Of a DNA stretch of 64,000 nucleotides, positions 1 to 7,855 are shown piece by piece. The notes under the pieces are model-generated. The model had not been told where the DNA came from. It searched no databases and was given only the letters and a program-made list of their open reading frames with translations. Numbering within the stretch: the first letter of the stretch is position 1; every line of letters begins with the position of its first letter. This DNA is from JAWSVE01 sp050633885 (GTDB lineage: Bacteria > Pseudomonadota > Gammaproteobacteria > Pseudomonadales > Cellvibrionaceae), in the NCBI GenBank assembly GCA_050633885.1, contig JBOEHK010000005.1, positions 434,001-498,000 on the forward strand, in the 5' to 3' direction. The translations under genes and the position numbers were made by a program.

Positions 1-1
1 A

Positions 2-310
2 TATGCCGAAGTAAAAGTGCCGGTGAACGAAAAAGTTATGCAACACCGCGGCATAGTTAACGGAGCTGTTCTTGGTTTTTTAGCTGATACAGCCTGTTGT
101 ATGGCGGCTGCCACAAAGTCCGGAGATGTTCGAACGCAGGAATACAAAATTAATTTTATCGCGCCAGCAATGGGGCAAGAACTCATTGGGAAAGGGTCGG
201 TTATCGGAGGGTCGTTTTCACAACTGATTGCTAGAGCAGATATCTACGCAAGGAATGGCAAAAATGAATACTTAGTAGCTACCGCCTTAGCAACTTTATT
301 CACTCTATAG
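2..310 (+). CDS. PaaI-type hotdog-fold thioesterase, 5'-truncated by the window edge
   Basis: The frame is open from base 2, so the start lies outside the window; a GTG at 17 is in frame but is probably internal. The visible 102 residues carry the hotdog signature QHRGIVNGAVLGFLADTACC (the HGG-x-ATLADTA type loop, here RGIVNGA), followed by a strand-rich C-terminal half (KINFIAPAMGQELIGKGSV). PaaI/YbgC-like proteins hydrolyse acyl-CoA or phenylacetyl-CoA-type thioesters in the cytoplasm. The substrate cannot be read from the sequence. It is convergent with the diguanylate cyclase gene, 13 bp away. Family assignment is good; exact function unknown. Confidence 0.75.
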   Translation, partial: YAEVKVPVNEKVMQHRGIVNGAVLGFLADTACCMAAATKSGDVRTQEYKINFIAPAMGQELIGKGSVIGGSFSQLIARADIYARNGKNEYLVATALATLFTL

Positions 311-323
311 TGAACAGAAACCG

Positions 324-1325
324 TTATGCTTCTGCAAAGCTTTTTGAAAAATCTATTGCGCAATCAACAACCACTGTATTTTTTCCTTTGTTTTTAGCTT
401 TATACATTGCTTGATCACTTCGCTTTAACCAGCTATCTCTGGAATCATTAGGTAGCATGGTGCTCACACCACAACTTATCGTCACTGTTGAGTTCTTGAG
501 TAAAGGTTGCTCACTAATCGCCACTCTTAATTCTTCACCTAATATTCTGGCTTCATTTTCAGTCGTATCCGGCAATAAAACAACAAACTCTTCCCCACCA
601 GAACGGCAGACCTTGTCCAATGATCGCACCCTTAATTTTGCTGTTTTTGCTACCTCAACAAGCACCTCATCGCCAACACTATGGCCATACTTATCATTAA
701 TCTTTTTAAAGTTATCAATATCAAATGTGATAATTGATGCAATATTTTTATTACGATTATACCTTTCTATTTGTTCATCAATTTTTTGATCCATGTATCG
801 TCTGTTATAAGCGCCCGTCAAATGGTCTGTCACTGTTAACATTTCTAATTTTTTATATTGTGTTTCAGCGATTTTTGCTGCCGTATTAAAAAACACACCC
901 GTCATAATCAAAGTTGCAGACAAGCGCGCTGCAGCCGTTAAAGGCAAATAATAAAACGCGGGAATAAAAACCAAAAATAACATGGCTACCACCAAATACC
1001 GCGCTGACTTTCTGTCATGAACCCAAAAAATGGCAAGCATTACCGGAAATAACCAGTAGGCTCCTGATGGCCCCAAGCCTCTTATCACTAGTGCGCAATC
1101 CAAAATATAAATAATAGAGAGAGCCAACGGGGAAATTATAAATTGTTTACTTTGTCGGAAGGAAACAACATTGACGATGCTTAACAATGCACTTATGAAA
1201 GGAGGTAAGGCGAACCAAAATTTTCCTTGTAACATGGTTACAACAGAAAATGGCAATACCAATAATCCAGCAACGATATAAATTTGATACGCCATTTCTT
1301 GACGATAACTTGCATGGAAATCCAT
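324..1325 (-). CDS. Membrane-anchored diguanylate cyclase (GGDEF)
   Basis: Makes cyclic di-GMP from two GTP at the inner membrane. The N-terminal 150 residues hold about five or six hydrophobic helices. A C-terminal GGDEF domain covers about residues 165-320. The active-site motif reads GGEEF, a fully functional variant. Five residues before it is RSLD, the RxxD inhibitory I-site, so product feedback is expected. The start is uncertain. An in-frame TTG at 1337 sits almost on top of an AAGGAG, which is too close. The ATG at 1325 has the same AAGGAG 13 bases upstream and is used here. The gene stands alone and is convergent with the thioesterase gene. No cytoplasmic sensor domain is visible, so any signal would be read by the membrane segment. 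Confidence 0.9.
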   Translation of the reverse strand: MDFHASYRQEMAYQIYIVAGLLVLPFSVVTMLQGKFWFALPPFISALLSIVNVVSFRQSKQFIISPLALSIIYILDCALVIRGLGPSGAYWLFPVMLAIFWVHDRKSARYLVVAMLFLVFIPAFYYLPLTAAARLSATLIMTGVFFNTAAKIAETQYKKLEMLTVTDHLTGAYNRRYMDQKIDEQIERYNRNKNIASIITFDIDNFKKINDKYGHSVGDEVLVEVAKTAKLRVRSLDKVCRSGGEEFVVLLPDTTENEARILGEELRVAISEQPLLKNSTVTISCGVSTMLPNDSRDSWLKRSDQAMYKAKNKGKNTVVVDCAIDFSKSFAEA

Positions 1326-1731
1326 TACGAAAATCAAACTCCTTGTATTGATAACACCTGTACTGACACCATGGTAAGTATCATTTCATCATAGGCTGAG
1401 GAAGTATTGTTTTAGACGAGGTGAGGTTATCTCGAAAGTCTGTCAATACTACTCGATTTAGACCACTTAATTTATACTCTTTTCTTATACTACAGAGCCA
1501 CATCAAACTAACCGTTATATGAACGCGCACATCGTCGATTAAAAACTTCATGAATTTCACTCAACTGATTAAAATCATTAGATATTTTGTATTCCTATCC
1601 CCCCCTAATCAAAAAGCATGCCCTGAATGAGAAATTCAAAATCTGCGCTCTAGCCCCTTAAGCGCAAAGTAGTGTCAGGCTAATTATTGGCAGAAGAATT
1701 TTGCTTCAAAAATCATCGCATTTCTGATATC

Positions 1732-1750
1732 GTGAATGATAACAATTCGC
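1732..1750 (+). promoter_or_regulatory. Candidate Fur box upstream of feoA
   Basis: A 19-base stretch around AATGATAACAATT matches the classical E. coli Fur consensus at 13 of 19 positions, including an unbroken run of eight (AATGATAA). It lies 40 bases before the likely feoA start. A weak -35-like TTGCTT (1701) and -10-like TGATAT (1725) lie just upstream, so a bound repressor would cover the start of transcription. Fur control of feoAB is established in enterobacteria; here it is inferred from the motif. Confidence 0.5.
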
Positions 1751-1789
1751 ATCTTTTTCTTGTTTACCCTTTATCCTTGGAACTTCTTT

Positions 1790-2032
1790 ATGCATTTGGG
1801 TCAAGCCACTCTCGGGGCACGCTGTCGAGTTGTCGACATCGATAACAATAACGCCGAAATACTAAACCGGCTCTATGCATTGGGTGTATTCCCTGGAGTC
1901 ACGATTGAAGTGCTTCGCTTTGCCCCTCTTGGCGACCCAATACAATTAAAAGTAGGCAGGACTCTTATCAGTATTCGAAAAAGTGAAGCTGAGGTCATAC
2001 GTGTTGACATGCTTTCCGAAGAGGCCGCGTAA
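1790..2032 (+). CDS. feoA: FeoA, small SH3-like partner of the ferrous iron transporter
   Basis: An 80-residue FeoA domain protein (HLGQATLGARCRVVDI..., then RLYALGVFPGVTIEVLRFAPLGDP, split here only for length), the typical FeoA core with the APLGDP turn. FeoA is a cytoplasmic protein that supports Fe(II) uptake through FeoB. An ATG at 1736 would add 18 hydrophobic residues not usual in FeoA and would place the Fur-like site inside the gene, so the ATG at 1790 is preferred. The stop codon overlaps the feoB start as TAATG, indicating translational coupling. No feoC is visible downstream. Confidence 0.9.
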   Translation: MHLGQATLGARCRVVDIDNNNAEILNRLYALGVFPGVTIEVLRFAPLGDPIQLKVGRTLISIRKSEAEVIRVDMLSEEAA

Positions 2033-4164
2033 TGACCATCAGTATTGCACTTATAGGGAACCCTAACTGCGGTAAAACGACTCTATTCAACGCTATGACC
2101 GGCGCTCATCAAAAAGTGGGGAACTGGCCAGGCGTCACCGTCGAAAGAAAAACCGGAACCCTTCATTTAAACGGCCAATCTATTGAGCTTATCGATTTAC
2201 CGGGTATTTATAATCTTGAACAAACCCATATGGGAATTGATGAACGTATCGCTAGCGAAGCACTTTCATCAAAATCCTTTGATCTTGTCATCAATATTCT
2301 AGATGCCAGCAATCTAGAGCGAAATCTCATTCTCACTCAACAACTGATTGAGCAAGACTTACCCATGATTGTTGCTCTGAATATGCTTGATGTTGCAGAA
2401 CAACAAGGAATCAATATCAATGCAGAAGGTCTGGCAGATAAATTAGGAGTGAGCGTTATTCCCATCATTGCCAGTAAACGCCACGGCATTGATTCACTCA
2501 AAAAACAATTATCAGAATCGATAACAACGCAACTTAACGTAAAAACGAACCCTGAAAAAATCACTCAAAGTGCCCCCCCTAAAGACTTGCCTACTCGCTA
2601 TCATAAATCTCAAGAAATTATTCATGGCGTTGTTGAGTTTTCTCCCATCACCGCTACATTTTCTGAAAAGATTGATGCGTGGGTATTAAATAAATGGTTA
2701 GGCATTCCATTCTTTCTCTTAATGATTTATTTAATGTTCGCTTTTGCTGTGAATTTAGGCGCAGTGTTTATCGACTTTTTTGACATCATGTTTGCCACCG
2801 TATTTGTTGACGGATTTCGTTGGGTGTTGTCCTTGCTTCACTCACCTGAATGGTTAACTACATTACTCGCTGATGGCTTAGGTGGAGGCATAACGTTAGT
2901 CGCCACTTTTATCCCTGTTATTGGCTTTTTATATCTTTGCTTATCCATGCTTGAAGACTCTGGCTACATGTCACGAGCTGCTTTTGTTGTTGATCGATTA
3001 ATGGGAAAAATCGGCTTGCCTGGTAATGCTTTCGTCCCATTAATTGTTGGATTTGGCTGTAACGTTCCCGCGGTCATGGCTACCCGCAGTTTGTCACGCG
3101 ACAGTGATCGGTTGATGACCATTGCAATGGCTCCTTTTATGTCATGCGGGGCACGGTTAACCGTTTACGCCTTATTTGCCGCCGCATTCTTTCCTAGCAA
3201 TGGTCAAAATATTGTTTTCTTTTTGTATTTATTAGGCATTGTTTTAGCAGTTGGTACCGGTTGGATTTTTCGTCGCCAATTATTTCCTGGAGAAATGACT
3301 CGATCCGTTCAAGAAATGCCGTCATACCATATTCCCGTGCCTCGAAATATTTTAATTACCACTTGGTTTCGTTTAAAAAGTTTTGCATTCCGCGCCGGCA
3401 AAAATATCGTTGCCGTTGTCATGGTTTTGAGCATGTTAAACTCATTAAGTTTTGATGGTACATTCGGCAATGAAGATTCTAAATCTTCTGTCCTCAGCAC
3501 CATTGGCCGCACAATCACACCAGCATTTGCTCCAATCGGTATTGCTGAAGACAACTGGCCAGCTACCGTTGGTTTGTTTACGGGGATGTTCGCAAAAGAA
3601 GCCATTGTTGGAACACTTGACGCACTGTATAGCGAGGATAATTCTACTCTAGCAGGCGATACCATTTCTGCCCCTGACGTTGTCGGCGCAACAAAAGAAG
3701 CGATTGCATCAATTGGAGAAGCACTTTCAGGCCTTTCCGACACGCTGACAGACCCACTTGGTATTTCCATCGGAGACGTCAATGACTCTTCAGCCGTTGC
3801 CGAAGAGCAAGGCGTTCAAACCGCAACACTCACTAACATGGCAAGCTTGTTTGTTACTCCGTTTGCCGCTTTCACCTATTTAGTGTTCATTTTATTGTAT
3901 GCACCCTGCGTCGCAGTGCTCGGTGCAGCCGCAAAAGAAGCCGGTTGGCCCTATACTATGATTGTATTCGGATGGAGCACTGGCCTTGCTTACTATATGG
4001 CCGCACTCATTTATCAAGTCGGTACGTTTAGCCAACACGCCCTTTTCTCTTCTCTTTGGATTATCATTTCTACGATCGTAATGCTGCTTGCCATCGCCAG
4101 CTTAAAACGATTTGGAAAAAAATCTATTCCAACACAACTCATCAATGTCGTTGAGGTCGGTTAA
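2032..4164 (+). CDS. feoB: FeoB, ferrous iron transport GTPase/permease
   Basis: Fe(II) transporter of the inner membrane, 710 residues. The N-terminal G domain has G1 GNPNCGKT (residues 9-16), G3 DLPG (55-58) and G4 NMLD (117-120). A helical GDI-like segment follows, then the membrane part from about residue 220 with the two Gate regions (for example FGCNVPAVMATR and YAPCVAVLGAAAKEAG). A polar loop of about 70 residues (around 530-600), also seen in enterobacterial FeoB, separates the last helices. The start overlaps the feoA stop by one base. A strong hairpin covers the stop codon. Iron limitation probably induces the pair, judging from the Fur-like site. Confidence 0.97.
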   Translation: MTISIALIGNPNCGKTTLFNAMTGAHQKVGNWPGVTVERKTGTLHLNGQSIELIDLPGIYNLEQTHMGIDERIASEALSSKSFDLVINILDASNLERNLILTQQLIEQDLPMIVALNMLDVAEQQGININAEGLADKLGVSVIPIIASKRHGIDSLKKQLSESITTQLNVKTNPEKITQSAPPKDLPTRYHKSQEIIHGVVEFSPITATFSEKIDAWVLNKWLGIPFFLLMIYLMFAFAVNLGAVFIDFFDIMFATVFVDGFRWVLSLLHSPEWLTTLLADGLGGGITLVATFIPVIGFLYLCLSMLEDSGYMSRAAFVVDRLMGKIGLPGNAFVPLIVGFGCNVPAVMATRSLSRDSDRLMTIAMAPFMSCGARLTVYALFAAAFFPSNGQNIVFFLYLLGIVLAVGTGWIFRRQLFPGEMTRSVQEMPSYHIPVPRNILITTWFRLKSFAFRAGKNIVAVVMVLSMLNSLSFDGTFGNEDSKSSVLSTIGRTITPAFAPIGIAEDNWPATVGLFTGMFAKEAIVGTLDALYSEDNSTLAGDTISAPDVVGATKEAIASIGEALSGLSDTLTDPLGISIGDVNDSSAVAEEQGVQTATLTNMASLFVTPFAAFTYLVFILLYAPCVAVLGAAAKEAGWPYTMIVFGWSTGLAYYMAALIYQVGTFSQHALFSSLWIIISTIVMLLAIASLKRFGKKSIPTQLINVVEVG

Positions 4165-4186
4165 CGATTCTATTGAATCGTTAACC
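4159..4186 (+). terminator. Hairpin at the 3' end of feoAB
   Basis: A perfect 12-bp stem (GGTTAACGATTC with its complement) with a TATT loop begins inside the feoB stop region. No immediate U-run follows, although ATATTTTTAA comes 12 bases later. It could be a weak intrinsic terminator or an RNA 3'-end stabiliser. Confidence 0.5.
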
Positions 4187-4422
4187 GCTCCCTGTCATAT
4201 TTTTAACAAGGCATTTAATTGCATTAATTCTCCCGTGCTGACATTCACTCTCTACCTATATTTCCTCTCTTAACATTTACCTCTATTGCGTCCCTCTGTA
4301 ATCGCTGGTAGTTTTTACTTTTCATCCTGAAATATGTAATAGCATACTCAACTTTGACACGACATAACTTGTCAACCAAACATCAATTCATCATTAACAA
4401 ACCCAACAAGTTGAGCGGGAAA

Positions 4423-4845
4423 ATGCCCAGTAAAAAAACACGGAAAGACTTACAGATGCCTCATGGGAAACTAATCGCTTCAGATAACAAATGCGATCTT
4501 TGTCATCAATCAAAGTGTTGTCGATATGCAACAGAGAAATTAAGAACTCCTCGCTCCATAAAAGATTTTGATATTCTACTTTGGCAGGTCTCTCACCAAT
4601 CCGTACACATTTATCAAGATTCCTACGGATGGTTTCTTCAAGTGATGACCGATTGTGAGCATCTTTTAGAAGATGGCTTATGTGGAATTTATGAGACACG
4701 CCCCATTATTTGCCGAGAACACGACAACGAACACTGTGACTTTGATATCTCTCTAGATGGAGAAACGTTTCATTATTTCACCCACTATGAACAACTCAAT
4801 GAATTCTGCAAAAAGCGATTTAAATCTTGGGATAAACGATTCTAA
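4423..4845 (+). CDS. YkgJ-family cysteine-cluster protein (CxxCxxxCC, putative Zn/Fe-binding)
   Basis: A 140-residue protein with the cysteine pattern CDLCHQSKCC near the N-terminus and further cysteines in TDCEHLLEDGLCGIYETRP and ICREHDNEHC. This resembles the YkgJ/PF03692 family, whose members are thought to chelate zinc or iron and whose role is poorly known. The longest frame opens at a TTG (4354); the ATG at 4423 is preferred because the preceding residues look untypical. An ATG at 4456 is also possible. It sits 260 bp after feoB, so a link to iron is possible but not shown. Confidence 0.7.
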   Translation: MPSKKTRKDLQMPHGKLIASDNKCDLCHQSKCCRYATEKLRTPRSIKDFDILLWQVSHQSVHIYQDSYGWFLQVMTDCEHLLEDGLCGIYETRPIICREHDNEHCDFDISLDGETFHYFTHYEQLNEFCKKRFKSWDKRF

Positions 4846-4875
4846 TATATCGCCTTAATTACCAGTGCGTAGCAT

Positions 4876-4989
4876 TTAAATAAAGCGCCAGATATACTTG
4901 TAAAAATAGAAATATGCGCCAATGATTAAAGCAACCAAGACTGCGCTGATCACTGTCGCTCGAATCAGCCAACAATCACCACAGAGCAT
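4876..4989 (-). CDS. Possible 37-residue single-helix membrane peptide
   Basis: Short open frame opposite to glpK, in the 190-bp gap after the cysteine-cluster gene. The product starts MLCGDCWLIRAT, continues with about 14 hydrophobic residues (VISAVLVALIIGAY) and ends in an aromatic/basic tail FYFYKYIWRFI. This composition is typical of genuine small inner-membrane proteins and unlikely to arise by chance from noise. No clear Shine-Dalgarno sequence precedes the ATG, so the call is tentative. I recognise no family. Confidence 0.4.
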   Translation of the reverse strand: MLCGDCWLIRATVISAVLVALIIGAYFYFYKYIWRFI

Positions 4990-5038
4990 CTCGACAACAA
5001 TAATGACAACAAGTAAAAGATAACCTCAAGGTTTATGC

Positions 5039-6520
5039 ATGGCTTATTTATTATCAATAGACCAAGGCACCACAAGTTCCCGTGCCATTTTATTTGATAC
5101 CAACAATCAAAGTTTCACTACCGCACAACATGAATTCCCTCAACATTTCCCCAAAGATGGCTGGGTAGAACATGATCCAGAAGACATATGGAAAACAGTC
5201 GTTACATCGTGTCGAGAAATTTTTCAAAAAAACATATGTTCTCTTTCTGACATTTCGGGAATTGGCATTACCAATCAACGTGAGACCACGATTGTTTGGG
5301 AGCGCTCGACAGGCAAACCTGTTTACAATGCTATTGTGTGGCAAGACAGGAGAACCGCGGATGTATGTCAGCAATTAAAGCAAGAGGGTCATGAAGACAC
5401 TCTTCATAAAAAAACTGGGCTATTACTCGACCCCTATTTTTCAGCTAGCAAAATAGCTTGGATTCTTGACCACGTGGCTGGCGCGAGAAAAAAAGCAGAG
5501 GCCGGAGAATTAGCTTTTGGCACTATCGATAGTTTTTTATTATGGCGTCTTACGGGTGGCTCTTCCCACAAAACCGACGCCACAAATGCAAGCCGTACTG
5601 CACTGTTTAACATTCACACTCAACAATGGGATAGCGACTTACTTTCTTTGTTTAACATTCCTAATTCAATGTTGCCAGACGTGTGCGACTGCGCCCATAA
5701 CTTTGGTTTCACCGAGAAAAAATTATTTACAGAAGAAATTCCCATCCTTGCGATGATTGGCGATCAACAATCAGCGCTTGTTGGTCAAACCTGTTTTAAA
5801 GAAGGCATGGCAAAAAGCACTTACGGAACCGGTTGCTTTTTGATATTAAACACCGGCGATAACGTCTTAGAGTCTAAAAATAAATTACTTTCCACTGTTG
5901 GCTATCGTTTAAATGGGAAAGTCACTTATGCTCTTGAAGGGAGTATTTTCATTGCCGGTGCAGCAATTCAATGGTTGCGCGATGGAATCCATCTGATCAA
6001 GCACGCTAGCGAAGCTGAAGAACTTGCCGAACAAACTCGCGAAGATCATGGTGTATTTTTAGTGCCCGCATTCACAGGCTTAGGCGCTCCCTATTGGGAC
6101 CCTGATGCACGCGGTGCAATTTTCGGTTTAACTCGCGACACCAGCATTAAACAAATCGTTACTGCGGGTTTACAATCGGTTTGTTATCAAACAAAAGATT
6201 TACAAAAAGCCATGGAAGCCGATGGCATTCGACCCGATACACTCCGTGTTGATGGAGGCATGGTTGCCAACGATTGGGTTTTACAATTTCTTGCCAATAT
6301 TTTAAATGCAAACGTTGATCGCCCAACAATTATCGAAACAACCGCACTCGGGGCCGCTTACTTGGCAGGCCTCCAAGCTAAGGTATTTACATCCCTCGAT
6401 GAAATTTCTCAGCGTTGGCGCTGCGATCGTCAATTTACACCTTCATGGGATAAAGAAAAGCGCGACTACTTTTATGCGCAGTGGCTTGATGCGGTTGATC
6501 GGGTTAAAACAAAAGTTTAA
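5039..6520 (+). CDS. glpK: Glycerol kinase
   Basis: Phosphorylates glycerol to sn-glycerol 3-phosphate with ATP, in the cytoplasm. At 493 residues it has the normal FGGY-kinase length. Recognisable segments are the N-terminal phosphate-binding loop DQGTTSSR (residues 8-15), the substrate-side GTIDSFLLWRLTGG, the hinge GDQQSALVG and the C-terminal signature TTALGAAYLAGL. An AAGG lies 9 bases before the ATG. No glpF or glpD accompanies it; the next gene in the same direction is a CoA-transferase 61 bp away. Confidence 0.97.
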   Translation: MAYLLSIDQGTTSSRAILFDTNNQSFTTAQHEFPQHFPKDGWVEHDPEDIWKTVVTSCREIFQKNICSLSDISGIGITNQRETTIVWERSTGKPVYNAIVWQDRRTADVCQQLKQEGHEDTLHKKTGLLLDPYFSASKIAWILDHVAGARKKAEAGELAFGTIDSFLLWRLTGGSSHKTDATNASRTALFNIHTQQWDSDLLSLFNIPNSMLPDVCDCAHNFGFTEKKLFTEEIPILAMIGDQQSALVGQTCFKEGMAKSTYGTGCFLILNTGDNVLESKNKLLSTVGYRLNGKVTYALEGSIFIAGAAIQWLRDGIHLIKHASEAEELAEQTREDHGVFLVPAFTGLGAPYWDPDARGAIFGLTRDTSIKQIVTAGLQSVCYQTKDLQKAMEADGIRPDTLRVDGGMVANDWVLQFLANILNANVDRPTIIETTALGAAYLAGLQAKVFTSLDEISQRWRCDRQFTPSWDKEKRDYFYAQWLDAVDRVKTKV

Positions 6521-6581
6521 TTTTTCATGTAAACAATGGCATAGAGTCATTCTATACAATAAAAATAAAAGAGAGAGTGTT

Positions 6582-7766
6582 ATGAGTAAAGTGTTAGAAG
6601 GCGTTCGCGTTTTAGATTTTGGACGCTATATTGCAGGACCTTATTGTGCAGCATTACTCGCTGACATGGGTGCAGAAGTTATTCGAATTGAACGCATTGA
6701 GGGCGGAGAAGATCGTTTTACATCTCCTGTAGCGGAAGATGGCACTGGCGCGACGCTCATGCAAATGGGCCGCAACAAAAAAGGAATGACATTAAATCCT
6801 ATAAAACCCGAAGGAAAAGAAGTCGTAAAACGGTTAGTGAAAACAGCAGACGTAGTCATCGCCAATCTACCACCGCAAACATTAAAGGCAATGGGTGTTG
6901 ATTACGACAGTTTAATCGCAATTAAACCTGACATTATTCTTACTTGGGCATCCACTTTTGGAAAAGGTGGCCCCTACTCGAATCGATTAGGTTTTGACGG
7001 ACTAGGACAAGCGATGTCGGGCGCAATGCATTTAACTGGACCAGAAGATCGCCCCATGAAAGCGGCGGCCAATTATGTGGATTTTGGAACAGCTTCTTTA
7101 AGTGCATTCGGAACAATGGCCGCATTATTAGAAAGAGAAAAAACCGGCAAAGGACAAATCGTCGAAGCGTCTTTGTATAAAACCGCTTTAAATTTTATCG
7201 GTGGCAATTTAACTGAACAAAGTGTTTTAGGTCTTGATCGTCACGGCACAATGAATCGCTTACAAATGTGCGGCCCTGGCGATACATTTCAAACCAAAGA
7301 TGGTTGGGTATTAGTACAAACCGTTGGTTTTGCTATGTTCGAGCGCTGGGCACAATTAATGGGAGAAGATCACTGGCTAACAGATCCAAGATTTAAAGAT
7401 GATATTTCTCGCGGAGACAATGGAGAAGCAATTAGCGAGCGTTTAGGTAAATGGTGTATTGAAAGATCAACTGAAGAAGTTCTTTCAGCTTTTGAAGAAT
7501 CAAAATTACCCGCTGGCTCTGTTTATGACTTACAAGAAGCACTTGATGATGAACATGGAAAGGCAATTGGGGCTTTTAAACCGCTCGACTATCCCGGCTC
7601 ACCTAAAACCCCAATGGTAGTAGACACGCCCATTACACTATCGAAAACACCACCCAGTATTGAAACACGTGCTCCTACACTTTCAGAGCACACCGATGAG
7701 ATTATGCAAGAACTTGGATATTCTGAGTCTGAAATTTCTGACTTACGAGAAAAAAGAATTATATAA
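6582..7766 (+). CDS. Family III (CaiB/BaiF) CoA-transferase
   Basis: Moves CoA between carboxylic acids; the substrate is unknown. The 394-residue product starts VLEGVRVLDFGRYIAGPYCA, the family's Rossmann start. It keeps the aspartate expected to form the acyl-aspartyl intermediate (D167 in NYVDFGTAS, equivalent to Asp169 of formyl-CoA transferase). The open frame extends back to 6306 inside glpK, but the ATG at 6582 with a GAGAGAG 5-6 bases upstream is clearly the start. Members act in carnitine, oxalate, bile-acid, mesaconate and alpha-methylacyl-CoA metabolism. Nothing nearby tells which applies. Confidence 0.9.
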   Translation: MSKVLEGVRVLDFGRYIAGPYCAALLADMGAEVIRIERIEGGEDRFTSPVAEDGTGATLMQMGRNKKGMTLNPIKPEGKEVVKRLVKTADVVIANLPPQTLKAMGVDYDSLIAIKPDIILTWASTFGKGGPYSNRLGFDGLGQAMSGAMHLTGPEDRPMKAAANYVDFGTASLSAFGTMAALLEREKTGKGQIVEASLYKTALNFIGGNLTEQSVLGLDRHGTMNRLQMCGPGDTFQTKDGWVLVQTVGFAMFERWAQLMGEDHWLTDPRFKDDISRGDNGEAISERLGKWCIERSTEEVLSAFEESKLPAGSVYDLQEALDDEHGKAIGAFKPLDYPGSPKTPMVVDTPITLSKTPPSIETRAPTLSEHTDEIMQELGYSESEISDLREKRII

Positions 7767-7855
7767 ATCTTTTTTTTCTTTTTGAGTTTTTTATATACTC
7801 GCCGCTAAACAGATAATATTTATGTTATTTTTTTAAAAACAGTTAGGCTAACTCC

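Noticed and set aside
1736..1789. 18-codon extension of feoA
   Set aside because: Adds residues not found in FeoA proteins and overlaps the Fur-like site; ATG at 1790 gives the family length.
3309..3782. 157-codon frame antisense to feoB
   Set aside because: Wholly inside the conserved feoB gene, with no recognisable domain and no ribosome site; a shadow frame.
6306..6581. Upstream extension of the CoA-transferase frame
   Set aside because: Lies inside glpK out of frame; the ATG at 6582 has a proper ribosome site and the family start.
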